This document shows, one piece after another, positions 42,967 through 49,701 of a DNA stretch of 64,000 nt; positions within the stretch are counted from its first letter, which is position 1, and every line of letters starts with the position of its first letter. The notes beneath the pieces are model-generated. The model had not been told where the DNA came from and did no database searches. It saw nothing but the letters and a program-made list of their open reading frames with translations. The stretch lies in assembly GCF_001428825.1 (NCBI RefSeq), contig NZ_LMIT01000011.1, positions 78,859-142,858 of the forward strand, in the 5' to 3' direction. Origin of the DNA: Nocardioides sp. Root240. GTDB taxonomy: Bacteria; Actinomycetota; Actinomycetes; Propionibacteriales; Nocardioidaceae. A program made the position numbers and the translations under genes.

Positions 42967-43569
42967 ATGGCTGAACTGCGTTCCTTCATCTTCATCGACC
43001 GGCTGCAGCCGCAGACCCTGTGCTACCTCGGCACCTGGATCAAGGGCACCCTGCCGCGCGCCCACATGGCCGCACAGATCATCGAGGTCGCACCGGGCAT
43101 CGACATCGAGCCGATCACTGACGTCGCGCTCAAGCACGCCGACGTCGCCGCCGGCATTCTCGTCGTCGAGCGTCAGTTCGGCTACCTGGAGTTCCACGGC
43201 GACACCGGGTCGGTCAAGGCCGCTGCCGAGGGCGTGCTCGACGCCCTCGGCTCAGACGCCGGCAGCGCGGTGCGACCGCAGATCCTGGCCAGCAAGATCA
43301 TCAGCTCCATCGACCACCAGCACGCCTTCTTGATCAACCGCAACAAGATCGGGTCGATGGTGCTGCCGGGCGAGTCGATGTACGTGCTCGAGGTCCAGCC
43401 GGCGTCGTACGCGATCGTGGCGACCAACGAGGCCGAGAAAGCCGCCGACATCAAGGTCGTCGACTACCGGATGATCGGCGCGACCGGCCGGGTCTACCTG
43501 GCCGGCAAGGAGGCCGACGTACGGCAGGCCGCGGAGGCCGCCGAGGAAGCGCTCCGAGGACTGACGTGA
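42967..43569 (+). CDS. Tandem-domain BMC shell protein (BMC-T), first copy
   Basis: A 200-residue shell protein made of two BMC domains that forms trimers looking like hexamers. Domain 1 covers about residues 4-95 (ILVVERQFGYLEFHGDTGSV), domain 2 about 100-200 (GSMVLPGESMYVLEVQPAS, then YAIVATNEAEKAADIKVVDY). The order of elements resembles the permuted EutL/PduB-like type. It is similar to the second BMC-T at 44782, mostly in the conserved AIxxNRNxxGSMxxPG segment. It follows the aldehyde dehydrogenase by three bases and overlaps the next gene by four (GTGA). Confidence 0.9.
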   Translation: MAELRSFIFIDRLQPQTLCYLGTWIKGTLPRAHMAAQIIEVAPGIDIEPITDVALKHADVAAGILVVERQFGYLEFHGDTGSVKAAAEGVLDALGSDAGSAVRPQILASKIISSIDHQHAFLINRNKIGSMVLPGESMYVLEVQPASYAIVATNEAEKAADIKVVDYRMIGATGRVYLAGKEADVRQAAEAAEEALRGLT

Positions 43570-44096
43570 GCACATCCCTCGACCTGCGCGCGGTGATCGC
43601 GGACGTCGTCCGCGAGGTCGTCGCCGACCTCGCCGGACCGACGACCGCCGCTCACGCCGCACCCCCGTACGCCGCGGCGCCGGCCCCTCCCGCCGTCGCC
43701 GCGGTGTCCGCGCCGTCCCAGTCGACGGCGGGTGTCGCAGGCTCCGAGCACGTGAGCCCGCCCCAGCTGCGTGAGCGCGTGGAGGCGGTGCGGATCACCG
43801 ACGACACCGACCTGGACCGGTTCGCCCGACACCTGCTGGCGCTCTTCGAGAACCCCAAGAACCGCCAGGACCTCAAGGCCGGGCGACTCCGGTTCCGGCT
43901 GGAGGGCGGCACCACGACGGTCACCGCCCACGATCGGCCGGCCCAACGGATCGACACCGGCGCGGTCACCGAGCGCCAGGTCAAGGCGGCCGCCGAGTCC
44001 GGCCGCCGGCTGATCCTCGGTCGCCGGGCCGTCCTGACTCCCCTGGCGCGCGAGAGGGCTCGCGCGCTGGGGGTCCCCATCGAGAAGGAGCGCTGA
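43566..44096 (+). CDS. BMC-associated protein of unknown function with N-terminal encapsulation peptide
   Basis: A 176-residue protein in three parts. Residues 5-23 (LDLRAVIADVVREVVADLAG) form an amphipathic helix typical of BMC encapsulation peptides. Residues 24-60 are an Ala/Pro-rich linker. Residues 62-176 form a small domain (LRERVEAVRITDDTDLDRFA, then VTERQVKAAAESGRRLILG, then AVLTPLARERARALGVPIEK). The last part resembles the helix-strand motif seen in EutQ and some other BMC proteins (ITPLA-rDxA-x-x-x-GI-x-I), but no enzyme motif is visible. Its place between two shell genes and the encapsulation peptide indicate lumen cargo or a shell adaptor. Start is GTG at 43566. No function can be named. 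Confidence 0.75.
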   Translation: MSTSLDLRAVIADVVREVVADLAGPTTAAHAAPPYAAAPAPPAVAAVSAPSQSTAGVAGSEHVSPPQLRERVEAVRITDDTDLDRFARHLLALFENPKNRQDLKAGRLRFRLEGGTTTVTAHDRPAQRIDTGAVTERQVKAAAESGRRLILGRRAVLTPLARERARALGVPIEKER

Positions 44097-44386
44097 TGCT
44101 GAGAGCAGTCGTGACCGGAAGTGTCTGGTCCACCAAGAGGATCGACGGTCTGCCCAACGGCGCCCTGCTGGAGGTCCAGGTCGAGGGCGGCACCGGCCAC
44201 CTGGTGGCCTTCGACGTCCTCGGCAGCGGCATCGGCGAGACCGTCCTGATCGCCCAGGGCCCGGTCGCCGCAGCCTGGTTCCCAGGAACGCCGCCTCCCG
44301 TCGACGCGTTGATCATCGGTTCGATCGACAACCCGCCGGCGGCGCCCGCTCCCCCGGCACGGCGTCGAACCCGCGCGTCGTCCTGA
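44096..44386 (+). CDS. BMC vertex protein (BMC-P, EutN/CcmL family)
   Basis: A 96-residue pentamer-forming shell protein. The family pattern is clear: MLRAVVTGSVWSTKRIDGLP, then the conserved LVAFDVLGSGIGETVLIAQG, then VDALIIGSIDN. Pentamers cap the twelve vertices of a closed shell. The last 18 residues (PPAAPAPPARRRTRASS region) form an unusual basic, proline-rich tail that is not part of the core fold. The ATG overlaps the preceding stop (TGATG). Confidence 0.92.
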   Translation: MLRAVVTGSVWSTKRIDGLPNGALLEVQVEGGTGHLVAFDVLGSGIGETVLIAQGPVAAAWFPGTPPPVDALIIGSIDNPPAAPAPPARRRTRASS

Positions 44387-44453
44387 CCCCCTCAGATGTC
44401 GGGGCGCCGCCGGCCTCCCGTCAACCACCCATCGCACAACCTAGGAGCACCAC

Positions 44454-44735
44454 ATGTCCAGCACCGCCATCGGCATGATCGAGACCAAGGGCTTCGTCGC
44501 CGCGCTCGCCGCCGCGGACGCCATGGTCAAGGCCGCCAACGTCACCATCACCGACCGCCAGGAGGTCGGTGACGGCCTCATCGCCGTCGTGATCAGCGGC
44601 GAGGTCGGCGCGGTCAAGGCTGCGACCGAAGCCGGCGCCGAGACCGCCTCGCAGGTCGGCGAGCTCGTCAGCGTCCACGTCATCCCGCGCCCGCACGCCG
44701 AGCTCGGCAACCACTTCGACGTCAGCGCGAAGTAG
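44454..44735 (+). CDS. BMC hexameric shell protein (BMC-H)
   Basis: A 93-residue single-domain shell protein, close to the family consensus: AIGMIETKGFVAALAAADAM, VKAANVTITDRQEVGDGLIA, GEVGAVKAATEAGAETA, VSVHVIPRPH. It would make up most of the shell facets. A gap of 67 bases separates it from the BMC-P gene, with a CTAGGAG ribosome binding site before the ATG. Only one BMC-H gene is present, as in known RMM-type loci. Confidence 0.95.
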   Translation: MSSTAIGMIETKGFVAALAAADAMVKAANVTITDRQEVGDGLIAVVISGEVGAVKAATEAGAETASQVGELVSVHVIPRPHAELGNHFDVSAK

Positions 44736-44781
44736 CCCCCGCACTTCCCCGAAAACCACGCTCACGAGAAGAGGAGGTCCG

Positions 44782-45429
44782 ATGGCCGCCACCGACGCCC
44801 GCGCGGAGCTGCGGGTCTACCTGATGGTCGAGGACCTGCAGCCGCAGTTCGCCGCCTACCTGGGCACGCCCACCCGCGCCCGGGGCTACCCGCCGTACGC
44901 CGGCGACCACGCACTGATCATCGAGGTCGCCCCGGCGCTCGCGATCGAGCGGGTCATCGACCTCGCCCTACGGGCCGCACCGTCGGTCGAACCCGGCATC
45001 CTCTTCGTCGAGCGACAGTTCGGTGTGCTCGAGCTGCACGCCTCGACGCTGGAGGACGTCGTCGCGGCGGGTCAGGCCGTCCTCGACGGCACCGGCAGCT
45101 CGGCCAGTGACCAGCTCCGTCCTCGGGTCCTCTATCACGACATCATCGAGAGCATCACCGACCAGCACGCGGTGATCCTCAACCGCAACCGTTCGGGGTC
45201 GATGATCATGCCGGGACAGTCCCTCCTCGTCTACGAGATGGCCCCTGCCCTCTTCGCGGCTGTCGCCGCGAACGAGGCCGAGCGCGCGGCGCCCGGCATC
45301 ACCATGGTGGACGTGCAGTTCATCGGGGCGGCCGGGCGGCTCTACCTCAGCGGCAGCACCGAGGACGTCGAGGTGGCCCGGGACCGGATCACCAAGGTGC
45401 TGGAGTCGATCGAGGGACGGGAGCACTGA
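44782..45429 (+). CDS. Tandem-domain BMC shell protein (BMC-T), second copy
   Basis: A 215-residue shell protein with two BMC domains. It shares with the first BMC-T the patterns LVERQFGVLELH-like and NRNRSGSMIMPGQSLLVYEM, but has a longer N-terminus (residues 1-12) and an insert in the first domain (TPTRARGYPPYAG). Pairs of different BMC-T proteins are normal in this locus type and may have different pores. It overlaps the kinase gene by one base (TGATGA). Confidence 0.9.
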   Translation: MAATDARAELRVYLMVEDLQPQFAAYLGTPTRARGYPPYAGDHALIIEVAPALAIERVIDLALRAAPSVEPGILFVERQFGVLELHASTLEDVVAAGQAVLDGTGSSASDQLRPRVLYHDIIESITDQHAVILNRNRSGSMIMPGQSLLVYEMAPALFAAVAANEAERAAPGITMVDVQFIGAAGRLYLSGSTEDVEVARDRITKVLESIEGREH

Positions 45430-46418
45430 TGACCGCCGACGCCGCGGCCGCCGACACCCGCGTCGCCGAGCTGGCGCTGCCCCGCTACGGCTTCGGGAGC
45501 CGATGCACGCTACGGATGATCAATCTCTCCGAGAACGCGACCTTCCTGGTCGAGGAGGGAGAGCGGCGGGCGATCCTGCGCGTGCACCGGGTGGGCTACC
45601 ACGCACGCTCCGACATCGAGAGCGAGTTGGCCTGGCTCGCCGCGCTCGGCGAGGAGTCCGGGGTCGTGACGTCCGAGGTGGTTCCGGCCACCGACGGCGC
45701 GTTGGTCGTCACGGTCGTCGCCGACGACGTGGAGCGTCACGCCGTACTCTTCCACCTGGTGCCCGGCATCGAGCCCGACGACGTCGCCCTGGGCACCTCC
45801 GACTTCGAGACCCTGGGGGCGATCACCGCGCGCATGCACGAGCACGCCCGCGGATGGACGCCGCCTGCCGGTTTCCACCGGTTCAGCTGGGACTGGGACC
45901 ACACGCTCGGCGACGAGCCGCGCTGGGGGCGTTGGCAGGACGGCATCGGCGTCGGGCCGGCCGAGGAGGCCGCACTCGGGGCGGCGGTCGAGGTCGTGCG
46001 GGAGAGACTCGCGGCGTACGGCGTCGGGTCGGACCGGTTCGGTCTCGTGCACGCCGACCTGCGGCTCGCCAACCTCCTCGTCGAGGGCGATCTGGTCACC
46101 GTGATCGACTTCGACGACTGCGGCCTCTCGTGGTTCATGTACGACTTCGGAACGGCCGTGTCGTTCATCGAGCACGATCCGCGCCTGCCCCAGTGGCAGG
46201 CCGCGTGGCTGCGCGGCTATCGCTCCGTCACCGAACTGTCGGCCGAGCACGAGGCGATGCTCGCGACCTTCGTGATGCTGCGTCGCCTTCTCCTGGTGGC
46301 CTGGATGGGCTCGCACTCGCATTCTCGCGAGTGCCAGGACCTCGGGCCCGGCTACACCGCCGGCACCGTCGGACTGGCGCGGCGGTACGTCGCGTCGGAC
46401 GGCGCCTCCCTCGGCTGA
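45429..46418 (+). CDS. APH-fold kinase, probable (S)-1-amino-2-propanol kinase
   Basis: A 329-residue phosphotransferase of the aminoglycoside phosphotransferase (APH) fold. The catalytic Asp210 is in [11 protein letters not shown] with Asn215, and the metal-binding Asp227 in [12 protein letters not shown] homologous kinase of the M. smegmatis AAU microcompartment phosphorylates (S)-1-amino-2-propanol, and this gene is in the same position among shell genes. Its product would be the substrate for the PLP lyase at 40082-41368. No encapsulation peptide is seen, so its location inside or on the outside of the shell is open. Confidence 0.85.
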   Translation: MTADAAAADTRVAELALPRYGFGSRCTLRMINLSENATFLVEEGERRAILRVHRVGYHARSDIESELAWLAALGEESGVVTSEVVPATDGALVVTVVADDVERHAVLFHLVPGIEPDDVALGTSDFETLGAITARMHEHARGWTPPAGFHRFSWDWDHTLGDEPRWGRWQDGIGVGPAEEAALGAAVEVVRERLAAYGVGSDRFGLVHADLRLANLLVEGDLVTVIDFDDCGLSWFMYDFGTAVSFIEHDPRLPQWQAAWLRGYRSVTELSAEHEAMLATFVMLRRLLLVAWMGSHSHSRECQDLGPGYTAGTVGLARRYVASDGASLG

Positions 46419-46452
46419 CCACCCCAACCGACAACCTTGGATCGGAGACCCC

Positions 46453-47223
46453 ATGTTCACCTCACTCGCCGGACGTTCCGTCGTCGTCACCGGCGGCAGC
46501 AAGGGCATCGGCCGCGGCATCGCCACCGTCTTCGCCCGGGCCGGCGCTCGCGTACTGGTCACCGGACGTGACGAGGAGTCACTCGCGGACGCGTGCGCGA
46601 AGATCGGCGGCGAAACGTCTTACGTCATCGCGGACGTGAGTCGACGCGAGGACTGCGACCGAATGGCCACCACCGCGCTCGAGCGCCACGGCGGCATCGA
46701 CGTGCTGTGCGCCAACGCGGGCATCTTCCCGGCCGCGCGGATCGACGCGATGACCGCAGACGACCTGACCGCCGTGATGGCGACCAACCTCAACGGCACC
46801 GTCTTCGCGGTCCAGGCCTGCCTGGACGCCCTCACGGCCAGTGGCCGCGGCCGGGTCGTGGTCACGTCGTCGATCACCGGCCCGCACACCGGCTACCCCG
46901 GCTGGTCGCACTACGGTGCCAGCAAGGCCGCGCAGCTCGGGTTCGTCCGCACAGCGGCGCTCGAGCTCGCGCCCCGCGCCATCACGATCAACGCCGTCCT
47001 TCCGGGCAACATCGCGACCGAGGGCCTCGACGGTCTCGGCGAGGACTACCTGACGGCGATGGCGGCGAGCGTGCCACAGAAGCGGCTCGGCGGGGTGGCG
47101 GACATCGGCAACGCCGCCCTCTTCTTCGCCACCGAGGAGGCGTCGTACATCACGGGGCAGACGCTGATCGTCGACGGCGGGCAGATCCTGCCCGAGTCTC
47201 TGCAGGCCCTCGAGGAGATCTGA
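46453..47223 (+). CDS. SDR dehydrogenase, probable (S)-1-amino-2-propanol dehydrogenase
   Basis: A 256-residue classical SDR directly downstream of the kinase gene. It has [20 protein letters not shown], the catalytic Ser in TSSITG, Tyr-x3-Lys in YGASKA and a C-terminal [10 protein letters not shown] segment. An SDR in the same place in the M. smegmatis locus oxidises (S)-1-amino-2-propanol to aminoacetone with NAD, or works in the reducing direction in the pathway. It is the most likely such enzyme here, more so than the SDR in the front operon. With the aldehyde dehydrogenase it could form a closed NAD/NADH loop. Confidence 0.8.
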   Translation: MFTSLAGRSVVVTGGSKGIGRGIATVFARAGARVLVTGRDEESLADACAKIGGETSYVIADVSRREDCDRMATTALERHGGIDVLCANAGIFPAARIDAMTADDLTAVMATNLNGTVFAVQACLDALTASGRGRVVVTSSITGPHTGYPGWSHYGASKAAQLGFVRTAALELAPRAITINAVLPGNIATEGLDGLGEDYLTAMAASVPQKRLGGVADIGNAALFFATEEASYITGQTLIVDGGQILPESLQALEEI

Positions 47224-47261
47224 GCCTGCGACCTCGGCGGCTGAGGTAGGTTGCAGGCAGC

Positions 47262-47294
47262 TGGTCAGACCATTCGGCGGATCGGGCCGACCGA
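47262..47294. promoter_or_regulatory. GntR operator pair before the regulator gene
   Basis: TGGTCAGACCA (47262-47272) is a perfect palindrome, and TCGGGCCGACCGA (47282-47294) is a related, weaker site, 20 bases apart (two helical turns). Both share the GGTC-N-GACC form found at the other two BMC promoters. They point to autoregulation of the adjacent gntR gene. Confidence 0.75.
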
Positions 47295-47320
47295 ATTCGA
47301 CCGGAGGGAAGGAGCCGCGC

Positions 47321-48112
47321 ATGGCCACCGAGCATGCGGTCGCCGAGACACTCCGACGGCGGATGCTGACGGACATCGGAGCCGGGGCCTTGCCGCCCGG
47401 CGCCCGGCTGGGCAGCGAACGTGAGCTCTCCGAGCACTACGGCGTCAGCCGAGCCACGTTGCGCCAGGTGCTGGCCGCGCTCGAGGAGGCCGGGCTGGTT
47501 CGGCGCGTCGCCGGTCGCGGCGGCGGGACGTTCATCAACCACGCCAAGGTCGAGCACGACCTGACCAAGGTGGTGGGCGTGCCGGCCTACCTCGCCCGGC
47601 AGGGGTACTCCGCGGGCACCCGGGTGGTCGCCACCCGGATGGGCGTCGCCGATGCCCCCACGCGCCGCGCTCTGCAACTGTCCGACGGCGATCTCGTCGT
47701 CGACGTACGCCGACTGCGGCTCGCCGACGGCACACCGTTCTCGCTCGACCACGCCCGATTCCCTGCCGACCGTTTCCCCGGCCTGTTGGAGCAGCCGCTG
47801 GGCGGCTCGCTCTACGAGCTGATCGAGCACGACTACGGCGTGGCGATCGCCGACGCCGAGGAGGTCGTCGAGGTGGTGCACGCGACCGACGAGGAGGCAG
47901 CACTGCTGACAGTCGCCGTCGGCGACCCGCTGGTCTCGATCACGCGGACCACCTACGACACGACGGGCACGGCGATCGAGTTCTCGCACGACCTGCTCCG
48001 CTCCGACCGCGTGCGGATCACGATGCGCACGCCGGGTCGCGGGCTGCGGGGGATGCCTGGTGGGGACAGCCCCCACTTCGCCACCATCTCCACGGTTCCG
48101 GCCACCGACTGA
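47321..48112 (+). CDS. GntR-family regulator, HutC subfamily (BMC locus regulator)
   Basis: A 263-residue regulator. The winged helix (residues 5-70, SERELSEHYGVSRATLRQVL) is followed by a UTRA ligand-binding domain (about 90-245), the HutC subfamily layout. The palindromes TGGTCAGACCA type at 33.2, 40.0 and 47.3 kb resemble sites known for HutC members such as DasR/NagR (TGGTCTAGACCA), which supports direct control of the locus. The inducer is probably an amino alcohol or its derivative, an inference. GGAGGGAAGGAG precedes the ATG. A strong terminator follows. Confidence 0.9.
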   Translation: MATEHAVAETLRRRMLTDIGAGALPPGARLGSERELSEHYGVSRATLRQVLAALEEAGLVRRVAGRGGGTFINHAKVEHDLTKVVGVPAYLARQGYSAGTRVVATRMGVADAPTRRALQLSDGDLVVDVRRLRLADGTPFSLDHARFPADRFPGLLEQPLGGSLYELIEHDYGVAIADAEEVVEVVHATDEEAALLTVAVGDPLVSITRTTYDTTGTAIEFSHDLLRSDRVRITMRTPGRGLRGMPGGDSPHFATISTVPATD

Positions 48113-48128
48113 GCACCCTCGGACGCAG

Positions 48129-48161
48129 AACGGCCCGGACGACGTCATCGTCCGGGCCGTT
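48129..48161. terminator. Bidirectional hairpin terminator
   Basis: A perfect 14-base inverted repeat AACGGCCCGGACGA with loop CGTCA, between the convergent gntR and DUF1416 genes. Confidence 0.8.
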
Positions 48162-48173
48162 CGCGCATCGTGC

Positions 48174-48482
48174 TCAGATCGAGATCAGGACCTCGGCGAC
48201 CGAGCCGGTCTGCGCCTGGACGGCGCGGTCGACCGGGTCGGCCTTCGGGGCCAGGGTCCGCAGGGTCCACTGGCCGTCGCCCGCGAAGAAGCGGAAGTGG
48301 CCGGTGGCCGAGGTGGGGACCTCGGCGGTGAACTCGCCGCTCGCGTCGAGCAGGCGGACGTAGGCGCCGGAGACCGGCGTCGCGTCGTCGCCGGAGCCGC
48401 GCACGACCTGGCCCTGGATCACGGCCTCCTTGGTCACGTTGATGCCCTCAGTGGAGAGGCCACCGACCGTCGCGCCGCACAT
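48174..48482 (-). CDS. DUF1416 protein (SseC-like)
   Basis: A 102-residue protein matching DUF1416, with the start MCGATVGGLSTEGINVTKEA and the core QGQVVRGSGDDATPVSGAYV, then LLDASGEFTAEV. It looks like a small beta-sandwich (transthyretin-like fold). It follows the rhodanese gene by overlap (the ATG abuts the stop), the same pair as Rv0814c-Rv0815c in M. tuberculosis, where it is called SseC and linked to sulfur metabolism. Function unknown. Confidence 0.85.
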   Translation of the reverse strand: MCGATVGGLSTEGINVTKEAVIQGQVVRGSGDDATPVSGAYVRLLDASGEFTAEVPTSATGHFRFFAGDGQWTLRTLAPKADPVDRAVQAQTGSVAEVLISI

Positions 48483-49330
48483 CAGGCGTCACCGGGCTCG
48501 TCGCCGAGCGCGATCGGAACGCCGACGAGGGAGCCGTACTCGGTCCACGAGCCGTCGTAGTTCTTGACGTTCTTCTTGCCCAGGATCTCCTGCAGCACGA
48601 ACCAGGTGAGCGAGGAGCGCTCACCGATGCGGCACAGGGCGATGGTGTCCTTGGCCTCGTCGAAGCCGACCTCGTCGTAGAGGGCGGTCAGCTCGTCGTC
48701 GGACTTGAAGGTGCCGTCGTCGTTGGCGTTCTTGCTCCACGGGACGTTGACCGAGGTCGGGATGTGGCCGGCGCGCTGCGACTGCTCCTGCGGGAGGTGG
48801 GCCGGGGCGAGGAGGCGACCGGCGTACTCGTCGGGGCTGCGGACGTCGACCAGGTTCTGCGTGCCGATGGCGGCGACGACCTCGTCACGGAAGGCCCGGA
48901 TGGTGCGGTCCTGCTCCTGCGCGGAGTAGGTGGTCGCGGCACGCGTGGGCAGCTCGTCGGTCAGCTCGCGGCTGTCCAGCTCCCACTTCTTGCGGCCGCC
49001 GTCCATGAGCTTGACGTCCTGGTGGCCGTACAGCTTGAAGTACCAGTAGGCGTAGGCCGCGAACCAGTTGTTGTTGCCGCCGTAGAGGACGACGGTGTCG
49101 TCGTTGGCGACGCCGCGCTCGGAGAGGAGCGCCTCGAACTGGGCCTTGTTGACGAAGTCACGACGGACCTGGTCCTGCAGGTCGGTGGTCCAGTCGAGCT
49201 TGATGGCGTTCTTGATGTGGCCCTTGTCGTAGGCCGAGGTGTCCTCGTCGACCTCGATGACGACGACCTTGGGGTTGTCGAGGTTGTCCTCGACCCACTG
49301 GACGGAGACGAGCGAGTTCTCGCGGCTCAT
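48482..49330 (-). CDS. Thiosulfate sulfurtransferase (rhodanese, CysA/SseA-like)
   Basis: A 282-residue enzyme with two rhodanese domains; the second holds the active site Cys233 in IALCRIGERSS. The first (WVEDNLDNPKVVVIEVDEDT) is inactive. It moves sulfane sulfur from thiosulfate or mercaptopyruvate to cyanide or other thiols; mycobacterial CysA2/CysA3 are close relatives. GAGGAAC lies before the ATG at 49330. The gene is preceded by a short cysteine-rich leader ORF that would sense cysteine supply. Confidence 0.92.
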   Translation of the reverse strand: MSRENSLVSVQWVEDNLDNPKVVVIEVDEDTSAYDKGHIKNAIKLDWTTDLQDQVRRDFVNKAQFEALLSERGVANDDTVVLYGGNNNWFAAYAYWYFKLYGHQDVKLMDGGRKKWELDSRELTDELPTRAATTYSAQEQDRTIRAFRDEVVAAIGTQNLVDVRSPDEYAGRLLAPAHLPQEQSQRAGHIPTSVNVPWSKNANDDGTFKSDDELTALYDEVGFDEAKDTIALCRIGERSSLTWFVLQEILGKKNVKNYDGSWTEYGSLVGVPIALGDEPGDA

Positions 49331-49474
49331 GGTGTTCCTCACGTGCTGGGATGGATGCGATGGTGCGGAGACGAACGGTGCTGCTGGACAGCGCGATGGC
49401 ACACAGGACGCAGGGCCTGGGCGCAACAGCGCCAGGGAGGCGACGGGTACGGCGGAACGCCGATCAGAGACCCG

Positions 49475-49555
49475 TCAGCAGGGTCGACACAGCGCCGAGC
49501 TGACGCGGCAGTTGTCCACCGCGCGCCGCTTGGTCAGCAGCAGAGTCGTCGACAT
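49475..49555 (-). CDS. Cysteine-rich leader peptide upstream of the rhodanese gene
   Basis: A 26-residue ORF that begins MSTTLLLTKRRAVD and ends with NCRVSSALCRPC then TGA. Three cysteines fall in the last eleven residues. The pattern LLT-x-RR-AVD-xCRVSSALC is that of actinobacterial leader peptides found before sulfur genes, including mycobacterial cysteine-responsive leaders. A TAGTCT -10-like box ends seven bases before the ATG, so the transcript is probably leaderless. Low cysteine would stall translation and change downstream expression. About 140 bases separate its stop from the rhodanese start. Confidence 0.85.
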   Translation of the reverse strand: MSTTLLLTKRRAVDNCRVSSALCRPC

Positions 49556-49634
49556 GGGTAAGAGACTAGGCGGCTTTGCCCGCCGGACCCACTCGACGTT
49601 CCAAATAGCGAGACTGTTGTCCATGATATGAGAC

Positions 49635-49673
49635 CGCCGGAACGGCGGAGCGCTCGGCTCCGCCGTCCCGGCG
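49635..49673 (-). terminator. Hairpin terminator after the metallophosphoesterase gene
   Basis: A 17-base inverted repeat with one mismatch (CGCCGGAACGGCGGAGC and its complement) and loop GCTCG, 29 bases beyond the stop of the secreted protein gene. Together with the leader ORF it accounts for most of the 371-base stretch between two genes. Confidence 0.75.
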
Positions 49674-49701
49674 ACCGTGGACTGCCTCGTGTCGCCAGCT
49701 G

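Noticed and set aside
48482-49330. Rhodanese gene as part of the BMC locus
   Set aside because: A strong bidirectional terminator lies between it and gntR, the strand is opposite, and its synteny with DUF1416 matches the sulfur gene pair of mycobacteria.
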